Positions 50,357 to 58,192 of a DNA stretch of 64,000 nucleotides are shown here, in pieces. Under the pieces are notes generated by a model, which saw only the letters and a list, made by a program, of their open reading frames with translations, was not told the origin of the DNA and did no database searches. Numbering within the stretch: the first letter of the stretch is position 1; every line of letters starts with the position of its first letter. The translations under genes and the position numbers were made by a program. The DNA is taken from assembly GCA_030550535.1 (NCBI GenBank), contig JAUQPF010000009.1, positions 1 through 64,000 of the forward strand. The letters are read 5' to 3'. This DNA comes from Candidatus Bipolaricaulota bacterium. Its GTDB lineage: Bacteria > Bipolaricaulota > Bipolaricaulia > Bipolaricaulales > Bipolaricaulaceae.

Positions 50357-51264
50357 TCCAAACCCTGGGGCTCACCCGGCGCTACGGGGAGCGCGTGGCC
50401 GTGGAGGACCTCACCCTGGAGGTGAAGGCGGGCGAGGTCCTCGGGCTTTTGGGGCCCAACGGCGCGGGGAAGACCACGACCGTGCGCATGCTCGCCGGCC
50501 TTTTAGCCCCTTCCGCGGGCGAGGCCTACGTGGCCGGCCACCGCGTCACCCGCGAGCCCGAGAAGGTCCGGCCCCGGGTGGGCGTGGTCCCCGAAAACCC
50601 CGGCCTGTACAAGCGCCTCACGGTCCGGCAGAACCTCCGGTTCTTTGCGGAGCTCTACGGGGTGGGGGATCCCCGCCGGGTGGAGGAGGCCCTGGCCCTT
50701 GTGGGGCTTGCGGAGCGGGCGGAGGAGCCCGTGGCCACCCTTTCCAAGGGGCTTCGGCAGAGGCTGGCCCTGGCCCGGGCCCTCGTGCACGATCCGCCCG
50801 TGCTCCTTTTGGATGAGCCCACGAGCGGCTTGGACCCGGAGGCCGCCAAAGAAGTTCGGGATCTCCTGGCGGAGCTCTCCCTGGCCCATCGGGCCATCCT
50901 CCTTTGCACCCACAACCTCGCGGAGGCCGAGCGTCTTTGCCATCGCATCGCGGTGCTCAAGACCCGCCTTTTGGCCGTGGGCGCGCCGGCGGAGCTCAAG
51001 GCGCGCCTATTTGGCCGCAGGATCGTGGTCACCCTGGCCCGGCCGGCGCCCGGCTTGCCTCAAGTGTTGAACCTCCCCTTCGTGCGCAGCGCCTCCCTCG
51101 ATGGGGCCAAGCTCTTCGTGGCCGTGGAGGAGCCCGAGCGCCATAACCCCCTCCTTGTGCGACGCCTCGTGGAGCTGGGCGCGGAGATCCTCTACGTGGA
51201 GGAGGAGGAGCGCACGCTGGAGGAGGTCTATTTGGAGTTGGTGGAGGGCGACCGTGCGGCTTAG
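50353..51264 (+). CDS. ABC transporter ATP-binding protein (CcmA/NatA-like)
   Basis: 303 residues. Walker A GPNGAGKTTTVRMLAGLL, Q-loop VPENPGLYKRLT, signature LSKGLRQRLALARAL, Walker B VLLLDEPTSGLDPEA and H-loop CTHNLAEAE, followed by a C-terminal DUF4162-type domain (about 215-300). This subfamily works with ABC-2 permeases in export, and one is encoded next. It overlaps the permease by 11 nt. Substrate unknown. Confidence 0.92.
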   Translation: MIQTLGLTRRYGERVAVEDLTLEVKAGEVLGLLGPNGAGKTTTVRMLAGLLAPSAGEAYVAGHRVTREPEKVRPRVGVVPENPGLYKRLTVRQNLRFFAELYGVGDPRRVEEALALVGLAERAEEPVATLSKGLRQRLALARALVHDPPVLLLDEPTSGLDPEAAKEVRDLLAELSLAHRAILLCTHNLAEAERLCHRIAVLKTRLLAVGAPAELKARLFGRRIVVTLARPAPGLPQVLNLPFVRSASLDGAKLFVAVEEPERHNPLLVRRLVELGAEILYVEEEERTLEEVYLELVEGDRAA

Positions 51265-51967
51265 GGTCCTCGTCCTCAAGGAATGGGCCGAGCTTTTTAG
51301 GATCAAGATGGTGCTTTATAGCTGCGCCTTCATGCCGCTCCTCATGGCGGGGTTCGCTGGGTTCATGGTCTGGCAGGGCCGGACCCTCCCGCCCGAGGCC
51401 CAGGGCCCCCTCTTCAACGCCGCCCTCCTCTACTTCCTCATCCTGCCCGTGATGATCCCCGCGACGCTTGGGGTCTACTCCGTGGTGGGCGAAAAGGAGC
51501 AGGGAACCCTGGAGCCCCTCTTGGCCACCCCGCTTTCGGACCTCGAGCTTTTTTTGGGGAAGTCCCTCGTGGCCGTGATCCCTGCCCTCCTTCTCACCTG
51601 GGGCGTGTTTGGGCTCTTTCTCCTTGCGGTCTTATTCATGATGCCCGGAGGCATCCCGGAAGGAGTTTTGAGCCTGCCCTGGCTCCTTTCCATCTTCGGC
51701 CTTTCCCCGTTCATGGCCTTGTTCGCGGCGCTTGTGGCCATGCTCATCTCCTCCCGGGCCAGTGATTCCCGCGCCGCTTACCAGTTCGCGGGCCTCGCGG
51801 TGGTGCCCGTCCTCGTCCCCCTCATCGTTTACTCCGCGCGCCTCCTTGCCGTGGACCTTAGGTTCGTGGCCCTGGAGGGCGGGATCCTCGTGGCGCTGGA
51901 CGTGGCTCTTCTGTACCTTGGGATCAAGGCCTTCCGCCGGGAAGAGATCCTCATCCGATGGAAGTGA
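51254..51967 (+). CDS. ABC-2-type transporter permease
   Basis: 237 residues, start GTG at 51254. Six hydrophobic segments; the VVGEKEQGTLEPLLATPLSDLELFLGK segment is the hallmark of ABC-2/NatB-like permeases. With the preceding ATPase it should form an exporter of unknown substrate. It overlaps the amylase gene by 10 nt. Confidence 0.88.
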   Translation: MRLRVLVLKEWAELFRIKMVLYSCAFMPLLMAGFAGFMVWQGRTLPPEAQGPLFNAALLYFLILPVMIPATLGVYSVVGEKEQGTLEPLLATPLSDLELFLGKSLVAVIPALLLTWGVFGLFLLAVLFMMPGGIPEGVLSLPWLLSIFGLSPFMALFAALVAMLISSRASDSRAAYQFAGLAVVPVLVPLIVYSARLLAVDLRFVALEGGILVALDVALLYLGIKAFRREEILIRWK

Positions 51968-53304
51968 TCGGGGTTCGGCCGCCCTCTTGGGTGCGGGACG
52001 CCGTCTTCTACCAAATCTTTCCCGATCGTTTCCGCAACGGCGATCCTGGGAACGATCCGCCGGGGGTTCGCCCCTGGGGCGAGCTTCCCACCCCCACGAG
52101 CTTCTTCGGGGGCGACCTCTGGGGGGTTTTGGAAAAGCTCGATTACCTTGCGGATTTGGGCGTGACCGCCCTCTACCTCACCCCGATCTTTCGGGCCTCC
52201 ACGAACCACCGTTACGACGTGGAGGACTACTTCCAGGTGGACCCTGTTTTGGGCGGGAACGCCGCCCTCAAGGCCCTGGTGGGGGCACTCCACCGCCGGG
52301 GGATGCGGCTCATCCTGGACGGCGTGTTCAACCACTGCGGCCAAGGCCATCCGTTTTTCCAGGAGGCCCGAAAAGATCCGGCTTCACCCTACCGGCCCTG
52401 GTTCGTGTGGGAGGAAGAGGAGCCCGGCTATTCCTGCTGGGCGGGATGCCCCTCTCTTCCGGAGTGGAACCACGACCATCCCCAAGTCCAGGAGCACCTC
52501 CTTTCGGCCGTGCGCTTTTGGCTTTCCGAATACGAGATCGACGGCTGGCGCCTGGACACCGTGGAGTACCTGCCTCCCGATTTCGTGCGCGCCATCTACC
52601 GGACGGCCAAGGAGGTGAACCCCGAGGCCTACGTGCTCGGGGAAGTCATGGGCCTCGGGACCCCCTGGTTTCGCCACCGCGCCCTGGATGGGGTCATGCA
52701 TTACCGCCTCTGGGAGGGGCTCGTGCACTTCTTCGCTCGGGAGGAGTGGGATTCCGGGCGTTTTTCGCGCTACCTTTGGCACCTTTGGCGGAGCTACCCC
52801 TCTTGGGCGAATTTTTCCTCCTACACGCTTTTGGGAAGCCACGACAAGCCTCGGTTTTTGACGCTCGCCGGCGGGGATCCGCGGAAGCTCCGGCTCGCCG
52901 CGGCTTTCCTCTTTGCTTATCCGGGGGCGCCCGCGATCTATTACGGGGACGAGGTGGGGCTAGAGGGCGGGGAGGACCCCGACTGCCGCCGCTGTTTCCC
53001 CTGGGAACGCGTGGGGGAGGGGAACCCCCTGCCCCAGGCCTTTCGCGAGCTTGCGGCCCTGCGCCACGCCCATCCCGCCCTGCGTCGGGGAAGCCTGGGC
53101 TTCCTGCACGCCAAAGGACGAACCCTTCTTCTTCGGCGTGCCCTGCCCGAGGAGGAGGTTCTCCTTGTGCTGAACGCCGGGGCTCAGGAAGAGGAGATTC
53201 CTCTTCCCTCGGGGATCTATCGCGAAGAAAAAAGCGGAGAGCGCCGCTCGGGCGCCCTCCGCCTCCCTCCCTACAGCTTCGCCTTCCTCACGCGGGCATC
53301 TTAG
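51958..53304 (+). CDS. Alpha-amylase family glycoside hydrolase (GH13, neopullulanase-like)
   Basis: 448 residues, no signal peptide, so cytoplasmic. Conserved GH13 regions: FYQIFPDRFRNGD, LYLTPIFRASTNHRYDVEDY, LILDGVFNH, GWRLDTVEY (Asp nucleophile), VLGEVMG (acid/base Glu) and LLGSHDKPR (third Asp). It matches the neopullulanase/cyclomaltodextrinase group but lacks the N-terminal CBM34 domain. It would hydrolyse maltodextrins or cyclodextrins. The last codons overlap gabT by 17 nt and contain the minus-strand gabT terminator. Confidence 0.92.
   Translation: MEVIGVRPPSWVRDAVFYQIFPDRFRNGDPGNDPPGVRPWGELPTPTSFFGGDLWGVLEKLDYLADLGVTALYLTPIFRASTNHRYDVEDYFQVDPVLGGNAALKALVGALHRRGMRLILDGVFNHCGQGHPFFQEARKDPASPYRPWFVWEEEEPGYSCWAGCPSLPEWNHDHPQVQEHLLSAVRFWLSEYEIDGWRLDTVEYLPPDFVRAIYRTAKEVNPEAYVLGEVMGLGTPWFRHRALDGVMHYRLWEGLVHFFAREEWDSGRFSRYLWHLWRSYPSWANFSSYTLLGSHDKPRFLTLAGGDPRKLRLAAAFLFAYPGAPAIYYGDEVGLEGGEDPDCRRCFPWERVGEGNPLPQAFRELAALRHAHPALRRGSLGFLHAKGRTLLLRRALPEEEVLLVLNAGAQEEEIPLPSGIYREEKSGERRSGALRLPPYSFAFLTRAS
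53226..53262 (-). terminator. Terminator of gabT inside the amylase 3' end
   Basis: An 11-bp stem with one mismatch (53252-53262 with 53234-53244) followed on the minus strand by six T residues (53233-53228). It lies wholly within the amylase coding sequence, about 25 bp past the gabT stop. Confidence 0.75.
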
Positions 53305-54607
53305 CCAGGACCGCCTGGAAGGCCTCCTCCAGGATGGCCAGTCCCTCGAGGAGGGCGTCCTCCGGGGTGGTGAGGGGGAGGAGGAAGCGGATGACGTTTC
53401 CGTAAAGGCCGGCGGTGGGGAACACCACGCCCCGCTGGAGCGCTTCCTTTTGGATCGCTTTGGTGAGCTCGGGCGCGGGCTCCTTCGTGCCCCGGTCCCT
53501 CACGAGCTCCATTCCCACCATGGCCCCCAGGCCCCGCACCTCCCCAATGGCCGGGAACTTCTGGCTCAAGCGCGTAAGCTCCCGCTTCAGGATCTCTCCG
53601 ATCCTCTGGGCGCGGGCAAGGAGGTTTTCCTCCGCGATGACGTCGAGCACGGCCAGGGCCGCGGCGCAGGCCACGGGGTTCCCCCCGTAGGTGCTCCCGA
53701 TGGAGCCCGGCGGGAGCCGGTCCATGATCTCGGCCTTTCCAATCACGCCGGAGAGGGGGAGGCCGGCGGCGATGGACTTGGCGACACAGATGAGATCCGG
53801 CTCCACCCCGAAGTGCTCGCAGGCGAAGAATTTGCCGGTGCGCCCCACCCCGCTTTGCACCTCATCGCACACAAGGAGGAATCCGTAGCGGTCCGCAAGC
53901 TCCCGCAGGAAGGGGAGGAACTCCGGCGGCGGCACGATGAACCCGCCCTCCCCGATCACCGGCTCCACCACACAGCAGGCCACCTCCTTGGGGTCCACCA
54001 GCGCAAGAAACCGGCGCTCGATCTCCTCCATGGGGATGGGGTTCCGGTAGGGGTAAGGGTAGGGGAGGCGGAACACGTCGGAGGCGTAGGGGCCGAATCC
54101 AGCCTTGTAGGGGATGGCCTTGTGGGTCATGGTCATGGTGAGGAGGGTGCGGCCGTGGAAGGCGTTCTCAAAGACGAGCACGGCCTTCCTTCCCGTGGCG
54201 GCCCGCGCGATCTTCACGGCGTTCTCCACCGCCTCCGCCCCGGAGTTGAAGAACGCGCACTTTTTAGGGGTGGGACCGGGTGCGAGCTGCGCCAGCCTCC
54301 GCGCCAGCTCCACGTAGGGCTCATAAGGGATGGCGGTGAAGTCGGTGTGGGTGAAGCGCAAAAGTTGCTCCTGGATGGCGCGGATCACCTTGGGGTGGTT
54401 GTAGCCCACGTTCAGGCAGCCCCAACCGCCGGAGAAATCCAGGAATCGGTTGCCGTCGAGGTCCTCCACCACGACGCCCTCCGCGCGGGCCGCAAAGAAC
54501 GGGGCCAACGGCGCCAGGGGGTTGGCCACCCATTGCTCCTTCTCCGCCAGGACCTCCCGGGACCTCGGACCCGGGATCTCCGTCACGATGCGCACGTATT
54601 TGCCCAC
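53288..54607 (-). CDS. gabT: Class III aminotransferase (4-aminobutyrate transaminase-like)
   Basis: 439 residues. PLP enzyme with FNSGAEAVENAVKIARAATGRK, FENAFHGRTLLTMTMTHK, CDEVQSGVGRTGKFFACEHFGV and the Schiff-base lysine in CVAKSIAAGLPLSGVIG, closest to 4-aminobutyrate/acetylornithine-type transaminases. Substrate is not certain. I chose GTG at 54607 (VGKYVRIVTE), 5 nt after AAGGAGG, over a GTG that overlaps that site. It lies a few nt downstream of the RNase Z-like gene and is probably co-transcribed. Confidence 0.88.
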   Translation of the reverse strand: MGKYVRIVTEIPGPRSREVLAEKEQWVANPLAPLAPFFAARAEGVVVEDLDGNRFLDFSGGWGCLNVGYNHPKVIRAIQEQLLRFTHTDFTAIPYEPYVELARRLAQLAPGPTPKKCAFFNSGAEAVENAVKIARAATGRKAVLVFENAFHGRTLLTMTMTHKAIPYKAGFGPYASDVFRLPYPYPYRNPIPMEEIERRFLALVDPKEVACCVVEPVIGEGGFIVPPPEFLPFLRELADRYGFLLVCDEVQSGVGRTGKFFACEHFGVEPDLICVAKSIAAGLPLSGVIGKAEIMDRLPPGSIGSTYGGNPVACAAALAVLDVIAEENLLARAQRIGEILKRELTRLSQKFPAIGEVRGLGAMVGMELVRDRGTKEPAPELTKAIQKEALQRGVVFPTAGLYGNVIRFLLPLTTPEDALLEGLAILEEAFQAVLAKMPA

Positions 54608-54617
54608 CAGCACCTCC

Positions 54618-55463
54618 TTATTCGATCTCCACCACTTCGCCCGGCGGGATGATCCTTACCCGAAACGGCAGGTTCAAGCCGGCGATCTTCTTCTCCAGCT
54701 CCGCCATCTCCCACCGATAGCGGCTGGAAAGATGGAAGAGGATGAGCTCCTTTTGCACCCCCGCCCTTTTGGCCACCTCGATGGCCTCCCATACCGTGGA
54801 GTGCTTGTACTCCTTGCGGTCCAGTTCCTCCACGAAGGTGGCCTCATGGAGGAGGACCTCCGTTCCCCGCACGAGGTTGGGGTTCAGGGGCACGGAGTCC
54901 CCGCCGTAGGAAAAGAGGTACTGCACGTAGGTTTCGGAGATCTCCTCCTTTTTGCCGGCCCGCACCAGGGCCACGATCTCCTCCTGGGGGAGGTCGCGGT
55001 ACTCGGGCCGAAGCCGGCGGCGCACCTCGCACACGTTGTACCCCAAGGAGGGCTCGCCCCGGGCGTGCACGGTGGCGAAGGCCTCGATGTACCGAGGATG
55101 CCGCCCCGCAAGGAGGGTCACCCGATCCCCGGGCTGGAGGGGGATCCACTCCAGCTCGTACTGGAGGTTGCGGTTGGTGCGGGCAAAGTAGGTGATGAGC
55201 TCGGACACGAAGAAGCTCCCGGCGGGGTAGTAGACGCGCAGCTCCTTCTCCTGGTCGCCCATGGCGTTGTTGCGCACGTTGATGAGCCCCATGAGCCCGG
55301 AGATGTGGTCGGCGTGCCCATGGGAGAGGAACACGTGTTTGATGGCGAAAACCCGGTTCTCCAAGTAGGAGCTCACGCCCTCGCCGCAGTCAAACAGGAT
55401 GCGGTCGGGGCTGTAGTAAACCCAGGTGGAGTAGAGGGCCTTGGAGTAGACGATGAGACGCAT
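54618..55463 (-). CDS. RNase Z-like metallo-beta-lactamase-fold hydrolase
   Basis: 281 residues. The core motif SHGHADHISGLMGL binds two zincs; further ligands lie in GTEVLLHEATF and a terminal LFHLSSRY. YKHSTVWEAIEVAKRAG matches the HST loop of RNase Z. Such enzymes remove tRNA 3' trailers. Five of the six tRNAs here lack an encoded CCA and would need RNase Z-type maturation. A non-tRNase role cannot be excluded because the exosite is not obvious. The ATG at 55463 follows a TACCAT box by 8 nt. Confidence 0.78.
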   Translation of the reverse strand: MRLIVYSKALYSTWVYYSPDRILFDCGEGVSSYLENRVFAIKHVFLSHGHADHISGLMGLINVRNNAMGDQEKELRVYYPAGSFFVSELITYFARTNRNLQYELEWIPLQPGDRVTLLAGRHPRYIEAFATVHARGEPSLGYNVCEVRRRLRPEYRDLPQEEIVALVRAGKKEEISETYVQYLFSYGGDSVPLNPNLVRGTEVLLHEATFVEELDRKEYKHSTVWEAIEVAKRAGVQKELILFHLSSRYRWEMAELEKKIAGLNLPFRVRIIPPGEVVEIE

Positions 55464-55471
55464 GGCCAACG

Positions 55472-55477
55472 ATGGTA
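55472..55477 (-). promoter_or_regulatory. -10-like element of the RNase Z-like gene (near-leaderless)
   Basis: TACCAT on the minus strand ends 8 nt before the ATG. A possible -35 TGGAAA (55495-55500) lies 17 nt upstream. Confidence 0.45.
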
Positions 55478-55527
55478 CGGGCCGAAGCCCTTTCTTTCCA
55501 CGAAATGGCGGGTCTTCCCGTTTTCGC

Positions 55528-55533
55528 TAAACT
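55528..55533 (+). promoter_or_regulatory. -10 element of serS (near-leaderless)
   Basis: TAAACT ends 8 nt before the serS ATG; no Shine-Dalgarno between. No clear -35. Confidence 0.5.
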
Positions 55534-55541
55534 TCTGGGCC

Positions 55542-56813
55542 ATGCTGGATCTGCGCCGAATCCGTCAAGATCCGGAAGGGATTTTGGCGCGCCTGCGCCG
55601 CCGCAACCCCCATTTGGACCTCTCCCGGGTCCTTGCCCTGGACGAGGAGCGCCGGGAGCTGCAAAAGCAGGTGGACGAGGTCCGCCGCCGGCAAAACGAG
55701 GGCTCGGAACGGGTCGCCGCCCTGAGCAAGGCCGGCGACCTTCCGGAAAGGGAGCGGCTTTTGGCCGAGCTCAAGGTGCTCGCCGAGACGAGAAAAAGGC
55801 TGGAGGACCGCCTAAGCCAGGTGGAGGCGGAGCTCGCGGCCGAGCTTTTGAGCCTGCCCAACGTGCCGCACGACTCCGTGCCCAGCGGGACCAAGGAGGA
55901 GAAGGTCGTCCTGCGGGTTTGGGGCGAGCCGCCCCGCTTCGATTTTCCGCCCCAGCACCACCTGGCCTTGGCCCAAAAGCTCCGCCTTTTGGACATGGAG
56001 CGCGCGGCCAAACTCGCCCAGTCCCGCTTCCCCATGTACGTGGGCGAGGGGGCACGCCTGGAGTTCGCCCTGCTCCATTGGATGCTGGAGCTCCACGTGC
56101 GGGAGCACGGGTACATTCCCATCCTTCCCCCCATCCTCGCCAACCGCCGCTCCTTTTTGGTCTCCGGCCAGCTCCCCAAATTCGCGGAAGAGCTTTACCA
56201 CTGTCCCGCGGACGATCTCTTTTTGAACCCCACGGCGGAGTCGCTCCTGGCCAATCTCCACAACGACGAGATCCTCGAGGAGGAGCGGCTCCCTCTTAAG
56301 TACGTGGCGTACACCCCCTGTTTTCGGAGGGAGGCCGGAAGCTACGGGGAGGAGCAGCGCGGCCTCATCCGCGTGCATCAGTTCAACAAAATCGAGCTTT
56401 TCTGGTACATCACCCCGGACCGCTCCTACCAAGCCCTGGAGGAGCTCGTGGGCCACGCGGAGAGGGTGCTCCAGCTTTTGGGGCTCCACTACCGGGTCAC
56501 GCTCCTTCCCGCCTCAGACCTCGCGTTTCAGTCCGCCAAAACCATCGACATCGAGGTGTGGTTGCCGGGGCAGGGCGCGTACTACGAGGTCTCTTCCTGC
56601 TCGAACTGCGAGGACTTCCAGGCCCGGCGGGGGAACGTGCGCTACCGGCCCAAGGAAGGGGGGAGGCCCCAATACGTGCACACCCTGAACGGCTCGGGCT
56701 TGGCCACTTCCCGGCTCTTCGCCGCCATCCTTGAGCAGAACCAGCGACGCGACGGCACCGTGGTCCTCCCCAGGGTCTTGGCGGAGCTTCTGGATCGGGA
56801 GACCCTGGGCTAA
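55542..56813 (+). CDS. serS: Serine--tRNA ligase
   Basis: 423 residues, class II. The N-terminal arm is the antiparallel coiled coil (about 28-100) that grips the long variable arm of tRNA-Ser. The core shows motif 1 (REHGYIPILPPILANRRSF), TAESLLANLHNDEIL, motif 2 (YVAYTPCFRREAGSYGEEQRGLIRVHQF) and motif 3 (LNGSGLATSRLFAAILE). Start ATG at 55542 gives the standard MLDLRRIRQDPE. Certain. Confidence 0.98.
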   Translation: MLDLRRIRQDPEGILARLRRRNPHLDLSRVLALDEERRELQKQVDEVRRRQNEGSERVAALSKAGDLPERERLLAELKVLAETRKRLEDRLSQVEAELAAELLSLPNVPHDSVPSGTKEEKVVLRVWGEPPRFDFPPQHHLALAQKLRLLDMERAAKLAQSRFPMYVGEGARLEFALLHWMLELHVREHGYIPILPPILANRRSFLVSGQLPKFAEELYHCPADDLFLNPTAESLLANLHNDEILEEERLPLKYVAYTPCFRREAGSYGEEQRGLIRVHQFNKIELFWYITPDRSYQALEELVGHAERVLQLLGLHYRVTLLPASDLAFQSAKTIDIEVWLPGQGAYYEVSSCSNCEDFQARRGNVRYRPKEGGRPQYVHTLNGSGLATSRLFAAILEQNQRRDGTVVLPRVLAELLDRETLG

Positions 56814-56814
56814 G

Positions 56815-56871
56815 GTGTCCGTTCCTTGGGCGAAACGTGTCCGGGGAGGGGGTGGGCTGGGCGGTTAGGAT
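56815..56871 (+). promoter_or_regulatory. Promoter region of the NosD-like gene with repeated GTGTCCG
   Basis: A -10 TAGGAT (56866-56871) has no recognisable -35; instead GTGTCCG occurs twice (56815-56821, 56837-56843), 22 bp apart on the same DNA face, the second in the -35 position. This resembles an activator-dependent promoter. Confidence 0.4.
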
Positions 56872-56894
56872 GGCCGGGGAAAAAGGAGGGGAGG

Positions 56895-58124
56895 ATGCGA
56901 CGAGTTTGGCTAGGTTTGGCGCTTTTGGGGCTGGCCCTGAGCGGGTGGGCGCAGGGCTGGTCCCCGCGTACCCCCATCTACATTCACGGGGACGACGCCT
57001 TCACCTGGGAGAACGGGGTGGTGAAGGGCTCCGGCACCCCCGAGGATCCCTACGTCATCGAAGGTTGGATCATCGACACCCGCGGCCACGACTATGGGAT
57101 CTACATCGACGGCACCCGCGCCCACTTCGTCATCCGCAATTGCCAGATCCGCTACCCCCAGGAGCGGGCCGGGATCTTCCTCTCGAACGTGCACAATGGC
57201 CGTATTGAGGGCAACGCCATCTTTGGAGGAAAAATCGCCATTCATCTCCTCGCGAGCCAGAACATCGTCATCACCGGAAACGCCATCGGCTACTGCGATT
57301 TCGGCATCCTCATCGGGGGCGCTTCCCAACGGAATGTGATTTACGGCAACGCCTTTTTCGCCTGCGGCTTCCCCGCCAAGGACGAGGGGATGAACAACCG
57401 TTGGCACCACGAGGGGCGGGGCAACTACTGGTCCGATTACCGCGGGACGGATCTGAACAAGGATGGGATCGGCGATACACCCTATGAGCTCGTGCCCGAC
57501 GCCTATCCCCTCATGGAGCCGCCGGTGAAGCTTCCGCCGGAGGCCACGCCCATGCGCACCGTGGACCTGGCCAAGGTGGGCGAGCGGGGGATCGTGGCCC
57601 TCGCGCCCGGCACCCTCGTGCGCCTGGTGGCCCAGGACGTGGGGGTGGGCGTGGACAAGATCTTCTACCGCTTGGACGGCGGGGACTTCCAGGTCTATAC
57701 CCAGCCCTTCCCCCTTCCCGATCGGGCGATGGTGCGCATGGACTATTACGCTGTGGACAAGCTGGGGAACCGCGAGCCCACCAAAACCCTCACCATCTAC
57801 CTCGACATCCATCCGCCGGTGACCCGTCTCATCGCCGGCCATCCGCACTACCTCGCCCCGGACGGGAAACTGTGGATCACCTCCCGCACGCCCATCGAGC
57901 TAAGAAGCGAGGACGCTTCCGGGGTGGCCCACATCTTCTACCGCATCGCCGGCGGGGATTGGCGCCACTACACGGGGCCGTTCTTCGTGCCCGGTCCGGA
58001 GGGGCCTCACAAGATCGAGTACTACGCCATCGACGTCTACGGGAACCGCGAGGAAGTGCAGAGCACGGTGGTGTGGAAGGACGACTCCGCTCCGGTGACC
58101 CAGCCCTCGGTTTCCGGACCGTAG
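56895..58124 (+). CDS. Secreted NosD-like right-handed beta-helix protein with repeated beta domains
   Basis: 409 residues. Signal peptide (MRRVWLGLALLGLALSGWAQ); a parallel beta-helix (about 30-165) with NosD/CASH patterns such as YVIEGWIID, YGIYIDGTRAHFVIRNC and IVITGNAIGYCDFGILIG; and the hallmark GRGNYWSDYRGTDLNKDGIGDTPY. It is followed by two OmpL47-like beta repeats (about 240-300 and 325-400) sharing IFYRxDGGD/IFYRIAGGD, YTxPF and YYAxDxxGNRE. Located outside the cytoplasm; likely carbohydrate- or surface-binding rather than copper insertion, as no nos genes are near. A strong AAGGAGGGGAGG precedes the ATG. Confidence 0.85.
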   Translation: MRRVWLGLALLGLALSGWAQGWSPRTPIYIHGDDAFTWENGVVKGSGTPEDPYVIEGWIIDTRGHDYGIYIDGTRAHFVIRNCQIRYPQERAGIFLSNVHNGRIEGNAIFGGKIAIHLLASQNIVITGNAIGYCDFGILIGGASQRNVIYGNAFFACGFPAKDEGMNNRWHHEGRGNYWSDYRGTDLNKDGIGDTPYELVPDAYPLMEPPVKLPPEATPMRTVDLAKVGERGIVALAPGTLVRLVAQDVGVGVDKIFYRLDGGDFQVYTQPFPLPDRAMVRMDYYAVDKLGNREPTKTLTIYLDIHPPVTRLIAGHPHYLAPDGKLWITSRTPIELRSEDASGVAHIFYRIAGGDWRHYTGPFFVPGPEGPHKIEYYAIDVYGNREEVQSTVVWKDDSAPVTQPSVSGP

Positions 58125-58146
58125 TTCCCAAACGAAGGGAAGAGGG

Positions 58147-58174
58147 GGCGCCGGCGCAAGGCCGGCGCCTTTTT
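58147..58174 (+). terminator. Rho-independent terminator of the NosD-like gene
   Basis: A 9-bp perfect GC stem (58147-58155/58161-58169), GCAAG loop and T5 tract. It ends 3 bp before the glgA -10 box and takes the place of a -35. Confidence 0.9.
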
Positions 58175-58177
58175 CTT

Positions 58178-58183
58178 TACAAT
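58178..58183 (+). promoter_or_regulatory. -10 element of glgA (near-leaderless)
   Basis: TACAAT ends 9 nt before the glgA ATG. The -35 position is occupied by the terminator hairpin sequence. Confidence 0.55.
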
Positions 58184-58192
58184 GAAGCGCCC

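Noticed and set aside
56895-58124. NosD for nitrous oxide reductase maturation
   Set aside because: No nosZ or other nos genes are present, and the protein has added beta domains; only the beta-helix type is shared.
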